From positions 682,001-746,000 of the forward strand of contig NW_026570271.1 of NCBI RefSeq assembly GCF_019649055.1: DNA of 64,000 bases. The letters are read 5' to 3'. The notes beneath the pieces were generated by a model, which saw only the letters and a list, made by a program, of their open reading frames with translations, did no database searches and was not told the DNA's origin. Position 1 is the stretch's first letter. Each line of letters begins with the position of its first letter. Origin of the DNA: Paramacrobiotus metropolitanus (lineage: Eukaryota; Tardigrada; Eutardigrada; Parachela; Macrobiotidae). This document shows, piece after piece, positions 48,601 to 59,368 of the stretch. The position numbers and the translations under genes are program-made.

Positions 48601-51600
48601 CTCGAAAATACCAAATAAAAAACCGGCATTTTTCGAAAAAGTTACAATATGTCATGACTGCATAACTCGTTCAGTGTACGCAGCATGACCACAACTTTTT
48701 TTTTCTATTAAAAGAAAACGTATTTTGCTACATGAAACAGTTGAAAATATTCAAAACGTCTGTAAGAGGAAGAAATGGCACAAGATTTTATGTTGTGCGA
48801 GCTGGGACACGAAAAATCTGCAGACAGTTTCATTCTGCATCATTGCAAACGAAGACGGCTTAATTTGTTCAAAAACTTTTTTGTAGGTTTTGTGGCTAAT
48901 AAACTTCTCTATCGAATGAGCCTAAACAGTTTACGGTGCGACAAAGGGTCTGCGAAAAACAAACGAAAACAGGAGACGGCCATTTTGTTTAGCCACCCGG
49001 TACTGTACCACTCAATAACAGATCTTACCTTCAATCCAGAATACTTGATAATCCGCAGATCGGCCGGCGTGGCGTGTCCGCTCATGACCTCGACGATGTC
49101 CCCCAGGACCAGCTGGTCGGCGGCGATGTCCTGCCATTTCCCGTCGCGCAGTACCTTGGCCGCTTTCGGCGTCATCTTCGTGAAGCTCTCCATGATCTTC
49201 TCCGAGCGGTGCGTCTGCCAGTAGGAGAACGTCCCGGTCAGGAGCAGGATGAAGGTCAGCACGATGAAGACGTACATCTGCCGGCACACGGTCCACATGA
49301 TTATCACGCTTGCTGAATCATTTTTCTGTACGAGTACTGTAGTATTACCACATCTTTTGTGTGCTTATTACTTCATCAATAAGCGAGGGAAATGTTTTGG
49401 CTGGCGGGGAAACTGACGTAAATTCTGCTGCGGTTCAGACGTAAAAACCCGCTGGCTGTATTATGCAGCGCTAAACGATGGTCAAATGTGATTACATTTT
49501 TCCGATTATTTGCAGAAGTTTCGCGGTCATTATTCACTGGCAGCGTCTCGCTTGTTTTTGCATATTAGATTGTTATGACAAAGCGTGACAGCTTGTTGAC
49601 CATTTTTTGCTGGAGATTTCTGCGAAAACTTCCAGTCAGAAATAAATATTGTCTGTACGCGGGAAAATCTGAATGGGTGAATTCTGACAATTGTAAACAA
49701 GGTCGACTTCTTGCACACTGAAGCTGCTGTCATTAATAATTATTCAGCTGCTAATTTTTGCGACTGCTAACAAATTGACGTATCCTGGTTATTATCGTAA
49801 ATTAAGTAAAAAATCTCAGAACCGAAAAAAACTTAAATGTTCTTTTTCGAAGTTTCATAATGATACTCCTTTTTGTAAAATATGTGAAATAATAAATTTT
49901 TGCTACAGTAAAAAAGCTCTCATAATGTTTGTTCCAAAATACCAGTAATAATTAAATTTAATGCAATCTCAACCAATAAAATTCTCATTCACTTTCCAGC
50001 TAGCGGGAAGCACAGCTGTAAAATTTAATTTAAAATTATATATCGAGTGGTGTTTTCTTTGTTTTGCGGCAGCCGTGTGTATGCCGCCGTTTACAACTGT
50101 GTCTTGCACAATCCGCTTTGGTTTATTCAGAGTACATACTCGTACTCCTTACTTTGCAATCAGAACTACATACTGCACAATCAGCTGTGGACTTACATTA
50201 TCCATAGCCGGGACACCGTCGCGAAACTGCATCAGGTAGGCGATGAGGGAGGCCAGCGCAGCGGCCAGCATTAGTGGGCCAAATCCGGAAAAGGTGGCCT
50301 TGAACCACTTGAGCACTTCCGGATCCTTCTTTGGTGGCGACAGGGCATTCGGGCCGTTCTTCGTCAGACGACTGGCAGCCTCCATGCTGCTGAGACCCTA
50401 AATAAAACCCATACATTCTTTTCAGTTATTCATATCTACTGAGTTTTCTGCCTATCTGATGTATATCAAGTGCCGTATCTTTATTTCATTCATTGATTTC
50501 TGTTCCCTTCTCACCATTCAAATAAACCACATTTCCAGACAATACGTGCTCTATAATAAATTTCCATAATACACAATCCAGAATAAAAACGATAATAAAA
50601 ATGTATGTACGTGCTGCAAGTACTAACACACTAACCATTGACCACTATACGAGTAGGCGCACACAACGGCACATAAGTGATAATTTACAAAATTAAATCT
50701 ATTTTATAATTTACCGATAGAGACAAATTTTATTCAGTAAAACAAAGATAACAGCATACTGTAGTCTACCACAAACAAAACAGTCATTAAACAACTTCAT
50801 TTTTGATGCGAATGCAACTTTAAATAATATGAAATTAGCTGACAACAATTCATACATATTATTATAATTAAAATTTGGTTGTGAAGAATTAGCTGGCACT
50901 GTAATAAAAAGTTAACAGGAAGTTTTAAGAATCTTGCCACCGTAACAATTGTAGGTTTTCCACGATCTGGATTTACGCCGTACGTATTAGTGACGGTATC
51001 ACTTTTTTAAATTCACATCAGCGAACGGTTAAGAACAAAGTAAAAACATATCAAACGAGTACAGTACTGTATTAACGTTAGTGAAAACACATTCAATAGT
51101 CAATACATTAACGCTCGCACTCTTTTGACTGCCTGGAAGACGCATAATTATTTCGTATACCGCATAAGTGTTTTCTTTCAGAGAAACCTCTATTTCTGTG
51201 GAAATTAATTTTCTGTCAAACAAAATTCATGTTTCCCGAAAGCATCTCAACTAAAATTCTCAAAGTCAGGAAGCGTGGAGACTTCCGGCGCTTTAGCAGT
51301 TGCAACCGCTCAGTGTGGCAGCGTAATACGATTTTCGCCTTGGAAGATTTAAAAATGCCCATTCCTTTCCTTTTTGATTTTCGTCGCAAACACTCACCAT
51401 GTTTACTCTACTAGCATATTGTAGAATTTGTAAAAAAAACACGAAGAAAAAAGAAGAACCATTTCAAGGCGTTAATGCGCCCTTGGAACCAGACAGCTGC
51501 AAAGTCCACGAGGCATACAAAAACGCGATGTAAAATCGAACGAAAAAAATACTACGCGTGGACCGCATGGTTAAACAAGTACAAGTAATAACACTGCCCA

Positions 51601-51993
51601 CAATACTGCAGGATATTGCACGCAAATCATTTCAGCAAAATGAAGATGGTTCGCGTTAAGCGTACCTTTTCAGGGTCGACTTCCAGCCTGCGGAACAGAT
51701 CGTCCACAGGGATAAGATGCTCGTCCTGTATACACGGGAAAAGTCAGCAAAATACACTCAGACCACTGGCCAAACGAACTCATCACTCGTACCATGTTCA
51801 TCTCCGCGGTGAGATGCACGATACTCCGCTGACGAGCATCACGCGCGCCCTCCCTGGGCCGCTGCTTGGCCACTTTATTCCACAATCCCTTGATGGTGGA
51901 GTGGCGCTCCTTGGAGGCCTGCGGGGGATGGGAGGATTTCCCGTGATTCCGCGGCTGCTCCGCGTTAACACCGTTCAACTGGGCATCAGACAT
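39651..51993 (-). CDS. P-type ATPase alpha subunit, Na,K-ATPase family (IIC), with altered cation sites
   Basis: Fourteen exons, minus strand: 51993-51793, 51725-51666, 50397-50197, 49277-49029, 47238-47124, 46523-46255, 45705-45504, 44654-44110, 43593-43179, 42282-42026, 41187-40921, 40618-40488, 40237-40136, 39771-39651. All junctions are GT-AG and the total is 1045 codons with the stop, typical for the family. Order: cytosolic N-terminus, TM1-2, A domain with TGEN (residues 244-247; usually TGES), TM3-4, P domain with DKTGT (Asp400), N domain ([26 protein letters not shown]), hinge VTGDHPVTA and [17 protein letters not shown], then TM5-10. The catalytic core is intact, so ATP-driven phosphorylation looks possible. 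TM4 reads LPGGLL where the family has PEGLL, TM6 reads NCATD for IDLGTD, and the end is ADRNLYV rather than KETYY. The normal role is an electrogenic plasma-membrane pump with a beta subunit; here transport is doubtful. Confidence 0.93.
47540..48040. mobile_element. Long fold-back inverted repeat in ATPase intron 4
   Basis: Two arms of about 230-250 bp face each other with a very short centre near 47785-47812. Matching inverted blocks include GGTTCGGTGT/ACACCGAACC next to the centre, CATTATGGAC/GTCCATAATC, TGCATTC-like stretches, and GCTTTAAGAAAAT/ATTTTCTTACAGC further out. Arm identity is moderate. In the ATPase pre-mRNA this would fold into a long imperfect duplex. It could be a MITE or a fold-back element; no coding capacity. 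Confidence 0.68.
48228..49004. mobile_element. Non-autonomous TIR element in ATPase intron 4, next to the exon 4 donor
   Basis: Terminal inverted repeats of about 31 bp: the left end AGTACCGGGTGGCTGAACAA and continuing to GGCCGTCT; the right end is the inverted copy with one or two differences. Weaker inverted similarity (TCATTCGATA) continues inward. The element is about 777 bp, AT-rich and non-coding. Its right end stops about 25 bases from the exon 4 splice donor. No target-site duplication was recognised. Confidence 0.7.
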
Positions 51994-52997
51994 ATTGCAC
52001 TGATCGTTCAACAGCGATGCATTAAAGAAGAAAAATAATATACTCAACCAAACAATCTCAGCACAGAAATTTTAGCCGGCTTGTTGCAAACCAGCAAACC
52101 AAAACAACATTATTATTATATAGGTACAGTTTTCGGTTACACATAATTTGCCCCAAACAAACTGATTGTATATTTCGGAGAAAATGCAGCCATGCACTCG
52201 GCTAGTGTCGCCGATGCACTGATAATAAGCACGGTGCCAGCAGCGCCGATTTTTGTGGTTTCATGGTAACGTGCATTCTCAAAACTCAAAAGTGAAAAGC
52301 ATGTTTGTGATTCTCTGCGCCTGCAAAATGGTTGCAGTTATACAGTTGGAGCCACTAAAGAGACAGAAAGGCAGAGAAAGGGTGCATGCAGATTCTGCTT
52401 GCTCATTGCTGCACTCATGGTCAGTGCCTTGCCTGACCAGTGAGTGTGGACAGTGGCTAGACAGCCTGCAAAATTTGAAAATTGTACGTACTGTAGCATT
52501 GCACGTACATAGGTACTGTACTCGTACAGAATACATAGCCGCCAAAGCCGCTTGCGCAACTGTCCTACGTTCAGCCACTTTTGCAGTTCATTCACATTGT
52601 ACGAGTACAATACTAATAATAATTTATTATATTATAATAATACTGATACGAGAACAATAGGTCATTGCTATTTACTACTACTTCTACCGCAATAATTATG
52701 ATACTTGCTCTTCTATACCTTTTTGCACCGTGTCTGTATGATCGTATCGAAACGGTCAAAGAAAATGTCGGCAAAGATTTCAGACAAAACAAAATTCACG
52801 ATTTTTCCACATGCTGTAGTGCACAGCGTACTTATACGGAAACCGGTTTTCTGACCTACAAGCACAGAATCTGATTTGAGTAACGTCCTGCTGCTATGAT
52901 TTGCATGCCTGCTTTATGTTCGAACGGCCTTCGATCCAGACCGGCAGACCTCTGTTGATGTTGGCGTCCTGATTGTATCCCAGCCACCACGCATCAT

Positions 52998-53073
52998 ATC
53001 TTCCATTTCATGTTCCAATTTCATGTTCCATTTCATCTTTCATCTTCCATTTCATCTTCCATTTCATGTTCCT
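52998..53073. repeat. Tandem 12-mer-like TTCCATTTCATS repeat
   Basis: About six imperfect copies of TTCCATTTCATG / TTCCATTTCATC, some shortened. It lies between two minus-strand genes. Confidence 0.7.
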
Positions 53074-53103
53074 TTATTACGAGCAAGTACCTTTCTTTAC
53101 GAC

Positions 53104-53175
53104 ACATCCATGTACTGTACTGTACTGTACATGATGTACTGTACTGTAGTGTATGTACTGTACATGATGTACATG
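53104..53175. repeat. TGTAC / CATGATGTAC simple repeat
   Basis: Runs of ACTGT ACTGT and CATGATGTAC, palindromic because GTAC and CATG are self-complementary. It is the densest of many GTAC clusters in the spacers of this window. Confidence 0.7.
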
Positions 53176-53351
53176 ATTTAATATAAATATGTAGTGTACG
53201 TAACAATAATAAAAAAATGGCAGCGCCATGTCGTAGCAATAGGTTCAAGTTTAATGGCTCGCAATAGAAAAACAACAACCTTGATGGAAAACGTATGAAC
53301 AGTTCAGTGATACGGTATGACAACTATGACTCGATCACTTCACAGCATGTG

Positions 53352-56075
53352 TTATTTGAATAATCGCGCCATCTGCTTCAGGAAAATAAAAGTTAACACG
53401 GTATGTGACCCTGAAACGCAACGTTGTTATTAGGCAGCATCTTAAAAAACATGCAAGCAGATCTTCATACCAATTCGCATATAGTAAGGGACAAATCCTC
53501 TCCAGAGCCCTAGAAGTCCTTTGTTTCTCACTACTTGTCCCGTTGCTTCCAAAACACCAGCATATTCCGGTTTTCCATTTATTGTCTTTGCATTCAGAAT
53601 CCTGCAACTCATGATTACCTACAGATGCTGGTATACACAGCACACAGTCAAAAACGTTAACGCTTCTAAAACCTTACCTGAGCGACATCCACCTAAAAAT
53701 GCAACCAGAAACATAGGAAAAGTGAGAAAAAATGAGGAATAAAAATGAGAATTACAGAGGGGAAAGCGCTTGTCAGAACGTGAGAATGTGACAAAAAGGT
53801 AAAAAAATTTACCGGCAAAGGTAAATTTACCGGCATAAGTTCAGCAGTAGTGACGAGACCACTGATCATGCTAGCTGTAAAGTGGTAAGGGAATCCATCC
53901 TGGAAGTATCCTAAACAAGAATCTATATCAAAATAGTTCAACGCTTTAATACGCAGTTGTTAATTCCTCCTGTTCTGACTTCGACTTTATGTGCTCGGTC
54001 CAGTTAATTCGAGTCTTACCCGATTCAATAAAGATTTCTTTAGACTGTGAATATGAAACCAGTTGTGCCAGGTCAGCCACCATTGCTCTGCCAAGGGCAG
54101 GGATATATCCCTAAAACGAACACCAAATATATGTAACTAGCTTAATGGTATGCACAAGCACTATCTCGCCCATATTTGACAAGCCAAACTTGAGAAATAA
54201 AAATTCATACTTACACCCCACAGTTTAATGAAACCTTCTTCACGCGCGATTCTGATTAAAGCGTCAACGACCTTTCTGTATCCACATCGCTGTGCGAGTG
54301 GCAAGCTGAAAATCCGAAGCATTGCCTACTTCGAATAATATGCGACATTCTTCCATGACCATATTCTAGCTCTCATTACAACCAGCATTCAAATTATTCT
54401 GCAGACCATTCACTTTCTGAAATGTGACTGTGACCGTCACCTTTGATCAGCCATAATTTGAATCATTGCTGAATCGGTGGGTGCTCCTATGGTGGCAGCT
54501 ATAATGCCTGCGGTGAGAGCGATTCCTGTTTTGATGAAAACACCAGGGGGCTGTCCTTCTGGCCTTCATGTCGAAATATAACAGTTACGAAATTTCGAAC
54601 CACCAAGATTCGTTTCATCAATGTTTGTTTCATACGCATGCGCGGCGCATCGCGCATGCGGTATACACCAACGTCACCACTTACACGGAATACATTTCCA
54701 ACATATAAGTATGTGTATACGCCCATTCGGATCGTGGAGTAGACGGCTTGTCGGAGTAGACCGGGCGAAAGGCTTTGATATAACAAGACAGGCCACGATT
54801 AATGCGACCAAGGCACGTCAGTCGCATATCACCGACCATCTGATGTTAAACGTATGCAGCAACTTATACACTGGAAGTCTGGGACTGCGGAAGCTGTGCA
54901 AAACCAGCACAAGGTTATGAATCTTTCTAATGAAAATTATGTACCAGCTTTATTTGCATTTCATTGGATTGTGGGACGTATCATTGATGTCCACGAACTT
55001 AGAAAGTGAAAAAGATAACGAATTTTAAAGGAAATTAACGTCATGCATACCCAACATGATCAATTTGTTCTGCGATAAATACATTCAATTTGCTACATGA
55101 TACAATACCGATTACCGAACCTGTAAGCGTTGAAAATCTTCAACTAACTATGCAGTTACCCGGCATAAAATCCCGAAACCCCTTCGTCGCGAGCAATATT
55201 TCCAGTTACTAATTGAAAGAGACTCATTGAAACCGAGCCCAACAGTAATCGGCAAACGGCGAAATGAGTTGACACAAACCTTGAAAATTTGTGATCCTGT
55301 GCTCCCGTGCTACACCACTCCCCCTGCAATAACAAGATAAATTCCGTCAAATAGTTATTAGTATTACTTACAGTAATCAGCAGCGATTTTCGGGTAGTTA
55401 ACGCACCACCTAGGCCGACGTTAGCTCCTAAAGCAGAGAACATACGGCGTCGCGCCAGGTGTTTCCGTTTCAGAGTAAACTAAAATATTAGTAACCATAA
55501 AGAAGCGACTTTGTCAAAGCCACTCGTCTCGGCGCGTTTTTTCTAAATTGTGCGGAACGCCAGTTTGCCAGCAGTTTCTGCCAACTCCGGTCACCAGTTC
55601 TGATTCCCAGTTACCGCTCAATCGCATTCGGTTCTTACCGTGTCCCACGGATGGACAACCTTAAAGCGAACAGCGGAAACGACATAAATGAGTGCGAAAC
55701 CGTGAAATCAACGATCGCATAAACGTACCAGAGTAGCCATACACCTGAAACAACATAACTGGTATTTAAACCCAGCATGGCTTCTAATTTCTCCGATTAA
55801 CTATTATGAACAATGCATCAAAACAAGAAGTCAACTTTAATCAAACGAAAATGTTTTGCCAGTAATTAAGAAAGCGATTGCCAAAAAAATAAATATCCAC
55901 GCTTTATAGTTTCAAAACCTTTCCGCATTTACCCGGACAATCCACCCAGCAGAAACTTGACAGGAGGGGGAACTGGATTAGAGTGGCCATTCATTTGCGG
56001 AGACGATGCCACGAAAGCCTGCTCCGATTGATGTGCTCCAGGAGGATGCGAAGTGTATGTCAGGATCGTTCTCAT
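53352..56075 (-). CDS. Mitochondrial carrier, 2-oxoglutarate/malate type (SLC25A11-like)
   Basis: Exons read leftwards: 56075-55933, 55744-55729, 55659-55615, 55323-55280, 55208-55160, 54772-54687, 54558-54441, 54305-54215, 54110-54020, 53910-53831, 53692-53678, 53618-53471, 53410-53352. The protein follows the oxoglutarate carrier closely: VKFLLGGLSG, VVHPWDT, GFYAGLSPGLLRQAVYSTIRMGVYT, GYRKVVDALIRIAREEGF, LAQLVSYSQSKE, TASMISGLVTTAELMPVDVAQ, GLWRGFVPYY, GSHTVLTFIFL. Two exons are only 15-16 bases. It would exchange oxoglutarate for malate across the inner membrane. Oddity: exon 3 continues with the expected KNRMRLSG only after a one-base frame change, and exon 4 is again one base off; both fall in homopolymers (AA, GGGGG). 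Sequencing error or real decay cannot be told apart here. The second repeat's signature is PTDSAM, not P-x-[DE]-x-x-[KR]. Start at 56075 or 55994. Confidence 0.83.
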
Positions 56076-56823
56076 CGTATCCTCGGTGTCGACTAATAGC
56101 AACCATAACTCTATGACTATGTTGATATTTTCATGCACAGTGGATTAGTAGGACTGCTGGATCATACACAACTCCGGTGGAAACAGTGTAATTTAAGCCG
56201 CAAGGTAGGTACTGACTGTTTTTTCAGCTCGGAATGGCAAAACAAATAAGTATATGTGTACATGCATGTTCCGGTACATATCTGCACATGCAGTTCCAGT
56301 ACATATTTCGCTCTTTCTTGTACCGCGCACTGGCATTGTACGGTAGTATTTTTATTGCGATACGGACCAATATGTAAGTACTTGCGTACTTGCAGTTTCA
56401 ATGTATTTATATCATCACTTTACATAGGTTTTCAGTATATTCCCAGGTTTCAGTATATTTCTGAACGACCATGTTCCGTATGTAGTTGTTCACAGTATCA
56501 GCATCATCTCATGTACCTGTCGAAAGGTCTCGTCATGGAAATGATACAGTTCAGTGATGACATGCTGAAATTGCGGCAAGAGCTGCGCACCGGACCAACA
56601 AAGAATCAATCAATGAATTTTCTATTTTATACAATGCTCTTCAACCGATCTTCATTCTCTACAATACCGAACACAAAACGTGGACATCGTTGGTTATTGT
56701 TTTGTGCTGGTTTGATGCACTACTAATTTGCTTTATGACAAACACGTATAAAAGCTGCTGCTAGACTGACAAAAATGCGGGCCCGTATTCCAGACAGACT
56801 TGTTCTGTAGATATGGGGGACAA
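56076..56823. other. Short spacer between two minus-strand genes
   Basis: This is the promoter region of the carrier and 3' end of the next gene. It is rich in ACATG/GTAC words (56260-56400). The open frame at 56256-56726 on the plus strand has low-complexity HVPVHICTCSSS content and no domain. Confidence 0.4.
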
Positions 56824-59368
56824 TCACTCGGATGAGTAAACGGCTAGTTCGATCGTTTTCCCGGGAGCAACTCGTACCTAAAAGTGTGACACAGATTACA
56901 ATGCAGAGTCCATAAGCGTCAAAAATTGAGAAAACACCTGAGCCGTTGCAACAGCTGTTATCATGCAATAACTAATATATCATAGTTAACTTTACCTTAC
57001 ATTTACAATAGAGCCTATTATTTAATTACACATCTGTCATATTAAACACCTATTTTAGTTATCACAAAATTAATGATAATAATGATTACAACGATTGTAT
57101 TTTTTTATGTACAGAGTATTTTGTTATAAGTTTTGTGTTAGCGTTACCCATTAAGCCATAACCAACGGAAATTCCTCAAGCTTTTTTAGGTAAGTATCTA
57201 TGTATTCAACTACTGTACTTAAAGTATATTTTCATTGATTAACCAGAGTGTAATGAATGTTGAATTATAGCACAAACTTTGTGTACTGCGCCTGTTTAGA
57301 ATAACGTTTACCTTAATGTGGTACGTTTGATCGGGTGTCAATCGGTACGATTCGGCAACGTATTCCCTAAATGGTCCTTGGAACATTTCCACTTCTCTTC
57401 GCATCTGCGGATCGGAAAAACTCGGTTAACTTATTGTTCATAAGGTGACATACACCACATACACCGACTCGGTGAGAAGTGCAAACAGAGTACAAGTTTC
57501 ATAATATTATATGTACAAGAAACAGCCTCGGCTTCGCCTCCGCTTTTCTTGTGGTCTCTAGTCTACGGCCGGTTTATTCAAATGATTTCAATCAGCTATT
57601 TAGTTAACATCTTATTCCTTCAACGAAATAAAATGATCCGAAAATACGCTAAAACGCAGACAGAATAAAAAGTGAATTTATGGCTTTTGTGCACTCAGAC
57701 GCATTCACTTTCACTAGCTAGCGGTTAGCTAGCGGGCTGTGTGCTCTGGATAGTAGTGGTAGTTCGGTCACTCTTTCACCTAGCGGGCTGTGTGCTCTGG
57801 ACAGCAGCGGTAGTTCGGTCACTAGGTTAGCTAGCGGGCTGTGTGCTCTGGATAGTACTGGTAGTTCGGTCACTCGTTCACCTAGTGGGCTGTGTGCTCT
57901 GGACAGCAGCGGTAGTTCGGTCACTCGGTTAGCTAGCGGGCTGTGTGCTCTGGATAGTAGTGGTAGTTCGGTCACTCTTTCACCTAGCGGGCTGTGTGCT
58001 CTGGACAGCAGCGGTAGTTCGGTCACTCGGTTAGCTAGCGGGCTGTGTGCTCTGGATAGTACTGGTAGTTCGGTCACTCGTTCACCTAGTGGGCTGTGTG
58101 CTCTGGACAGCAGCGGTAGTTCGGTCACTCGGTTAGCTAGCGGGCTGTGTGCTCTGGATGGTAGCGATAGTTCGGTCACAGCTTGGCTCTGTGAAACTAA
58201 AACCGTCTGGCCGGGTTTTGGAATATGGGCATTCAGAATATGGAAATGGTTTCTGCTGATTCTATACGGGAAAGCTGGGTTCGTGAATCCCTTTTTATTT
58301 TTTGTGGTAATAAAGATCTAGAATGTACAGTACGTACCGTAATATTATTCCGTATTATACGGAATAATTTACGGACTGTAGATGCTGATTATCATTAAAT
58401 TTTATCAATCACTGTCTTTAGTTTTGCTCGGACTGAAATGAAAGGTCAGCCCGTTTGAACGATTACTATGGTCAGTATCTTTTATAGCTGCCTTCAAATG
58501 GCTTTCAACGATAGTTCTTATTCTTAAGTTCTGTTTTTAAGCGCTTTAAATGTAAACAAAGCCATCCACTGGCAGTATCGTTTGTGCTACTGCTAATTGG
58601 CTTTTCTAGTTTTGTAGAAGTAAAAGTTCAAACCTTTTTGGTTTGTTGATCTAAAAAGGGTACCAGTTTAAATTTACGGATTTTTTGCTCCATGCAACAG
58701 GACTTTGAAATTGTTTTCAAGGTCACCTTGAGCTTTCTTCCCTACCGGCACCGGCGTCTGTGCACGGGAGCCGGAGCAGATATTACCAAAACAAAATGCA
58801 TGTGACACAGTTTCCAGACATGCTGAATCGAATGGCGTTAGCAGTTTTTCGATTAATTTTTTGGTTTGTTGTGACCAGATCGTACGGGGTTTTCCGTTGT
58901 AATATAGATCTTTACCTTGATATCTTCGTATAATGTGCAAGGATAAAGCAGAGAGTCTAGCAACATTAACTAAACGGTTTAACGATTTAATAATATCGTT
59001 ATATCTGGATAATATTAGCATCGATGTACAGAAACTCCAAGCACAGCATGTCGGTAAAACTTTGTAACAGTACGAACAGGGTTCAACTGTATGAGTGCAC
59101 TGAATTAAGACACAAGCACATTAATTAATTAGCCAAATGCTTTGCTTACCGCATTAGCTAAACGCTGGACTTTGGCATCAGCACGGAATTCCTGTGATTT
59201 GGACGACAGCATAATGGCCGGCATTTCCTGGTTATACTGCACAGGAATGTTGTAATGGAAGTATGCATTCTCCTGAGATCCCTCCTGCTGCATGCGCTGC
59301 TGACTGCTGGATGAACTGGTCGTGATGGTCGTCTGACTCGTAAAGCTCTGGTTAGCAGCCCAGCTCAT
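56824..59368 (-). CDS. Unrecognised small protein, three exons
   Basis: Exons 59368-59150, 57404-57312 and 56877-56824, all phase 0 with good donors (GTAAGC, GTAAAC) and acceptors (CGCAG, TTTTTAG); 121 residues. The N-terminus is Ser/Thr/Gln-rich and looks disordered (SFTSQTTITTSSSSSQQ). A more structured half follows: NAYFHYNIPVQYNQEMPAIM, AKVQRLANAMRREVEMFQ, GPFREYVAESYRLTPDQTYH, then a strand-rich end VRVAPGKTIELAVYSSE. No signal peptide or membrane segment, so probably intracellular. I do not recognise the family. The model rests on phase-compatible splice sites and protein-like composition. The first intron (1745 bases) holds the 51-bp repeat array. Confidence 0.6.
57721..58185. repeat. 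51-bp minisatellite with higher-order (204-bp) organisation
   Basis: About nine copies of a 51-bp unit (core GGGCTGTGTGCTCTGG, then GGTAGTTCGGTCAC). Units alternate in type at GATAGTAG/GACAGCAG and in their joints (CTTTCAC, CGGTTAG, CGTTCAC), so that a block of four units (204 bp) is repeated twice almost perfectly. On the minus strand, which is the sense strand of the surrounding gene, the whole array is one open frame of 17-residue repeats (VTELPLLSRAHSPLxxR). Confidence 0.9.
58325..58380. repeat. AT-rich palindrome
   Basis: Arms CCGTAATATTATTCCGTAT and ATACGGAATAATTTACGG, with flanking TACAG/CTGTA, inside the first intron of the unrecognised 121-residue gene. Hairpin-prone. Confidence 0.65.

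Larger units (their letters stand above)
51994..53351. other. Spacer between ATPase promoter and carrier 3' end
   Basis: About 1.36 kb upstream of the ATPase start. It contains a TTCCATTTCATS tandem array (about 52998-53073) and a TGTAC-rich stretch (about 53104-53175). An open frame at 52253-52660 overlaps others on the opposite strand and has no domain. Confidence 0.45.

Noticed and set aside
55372-55479. A 108-base open, phase-0 candidate exon of the carrier gene (FTLKRKHLARRRMF...)
   Set aside because: It has usable splice sites but does not match any carrier residue, would insert 36 residues into the matrix loop and leaves the next exon out of frame. Conserved KNRMRLSG lies elsewhere.
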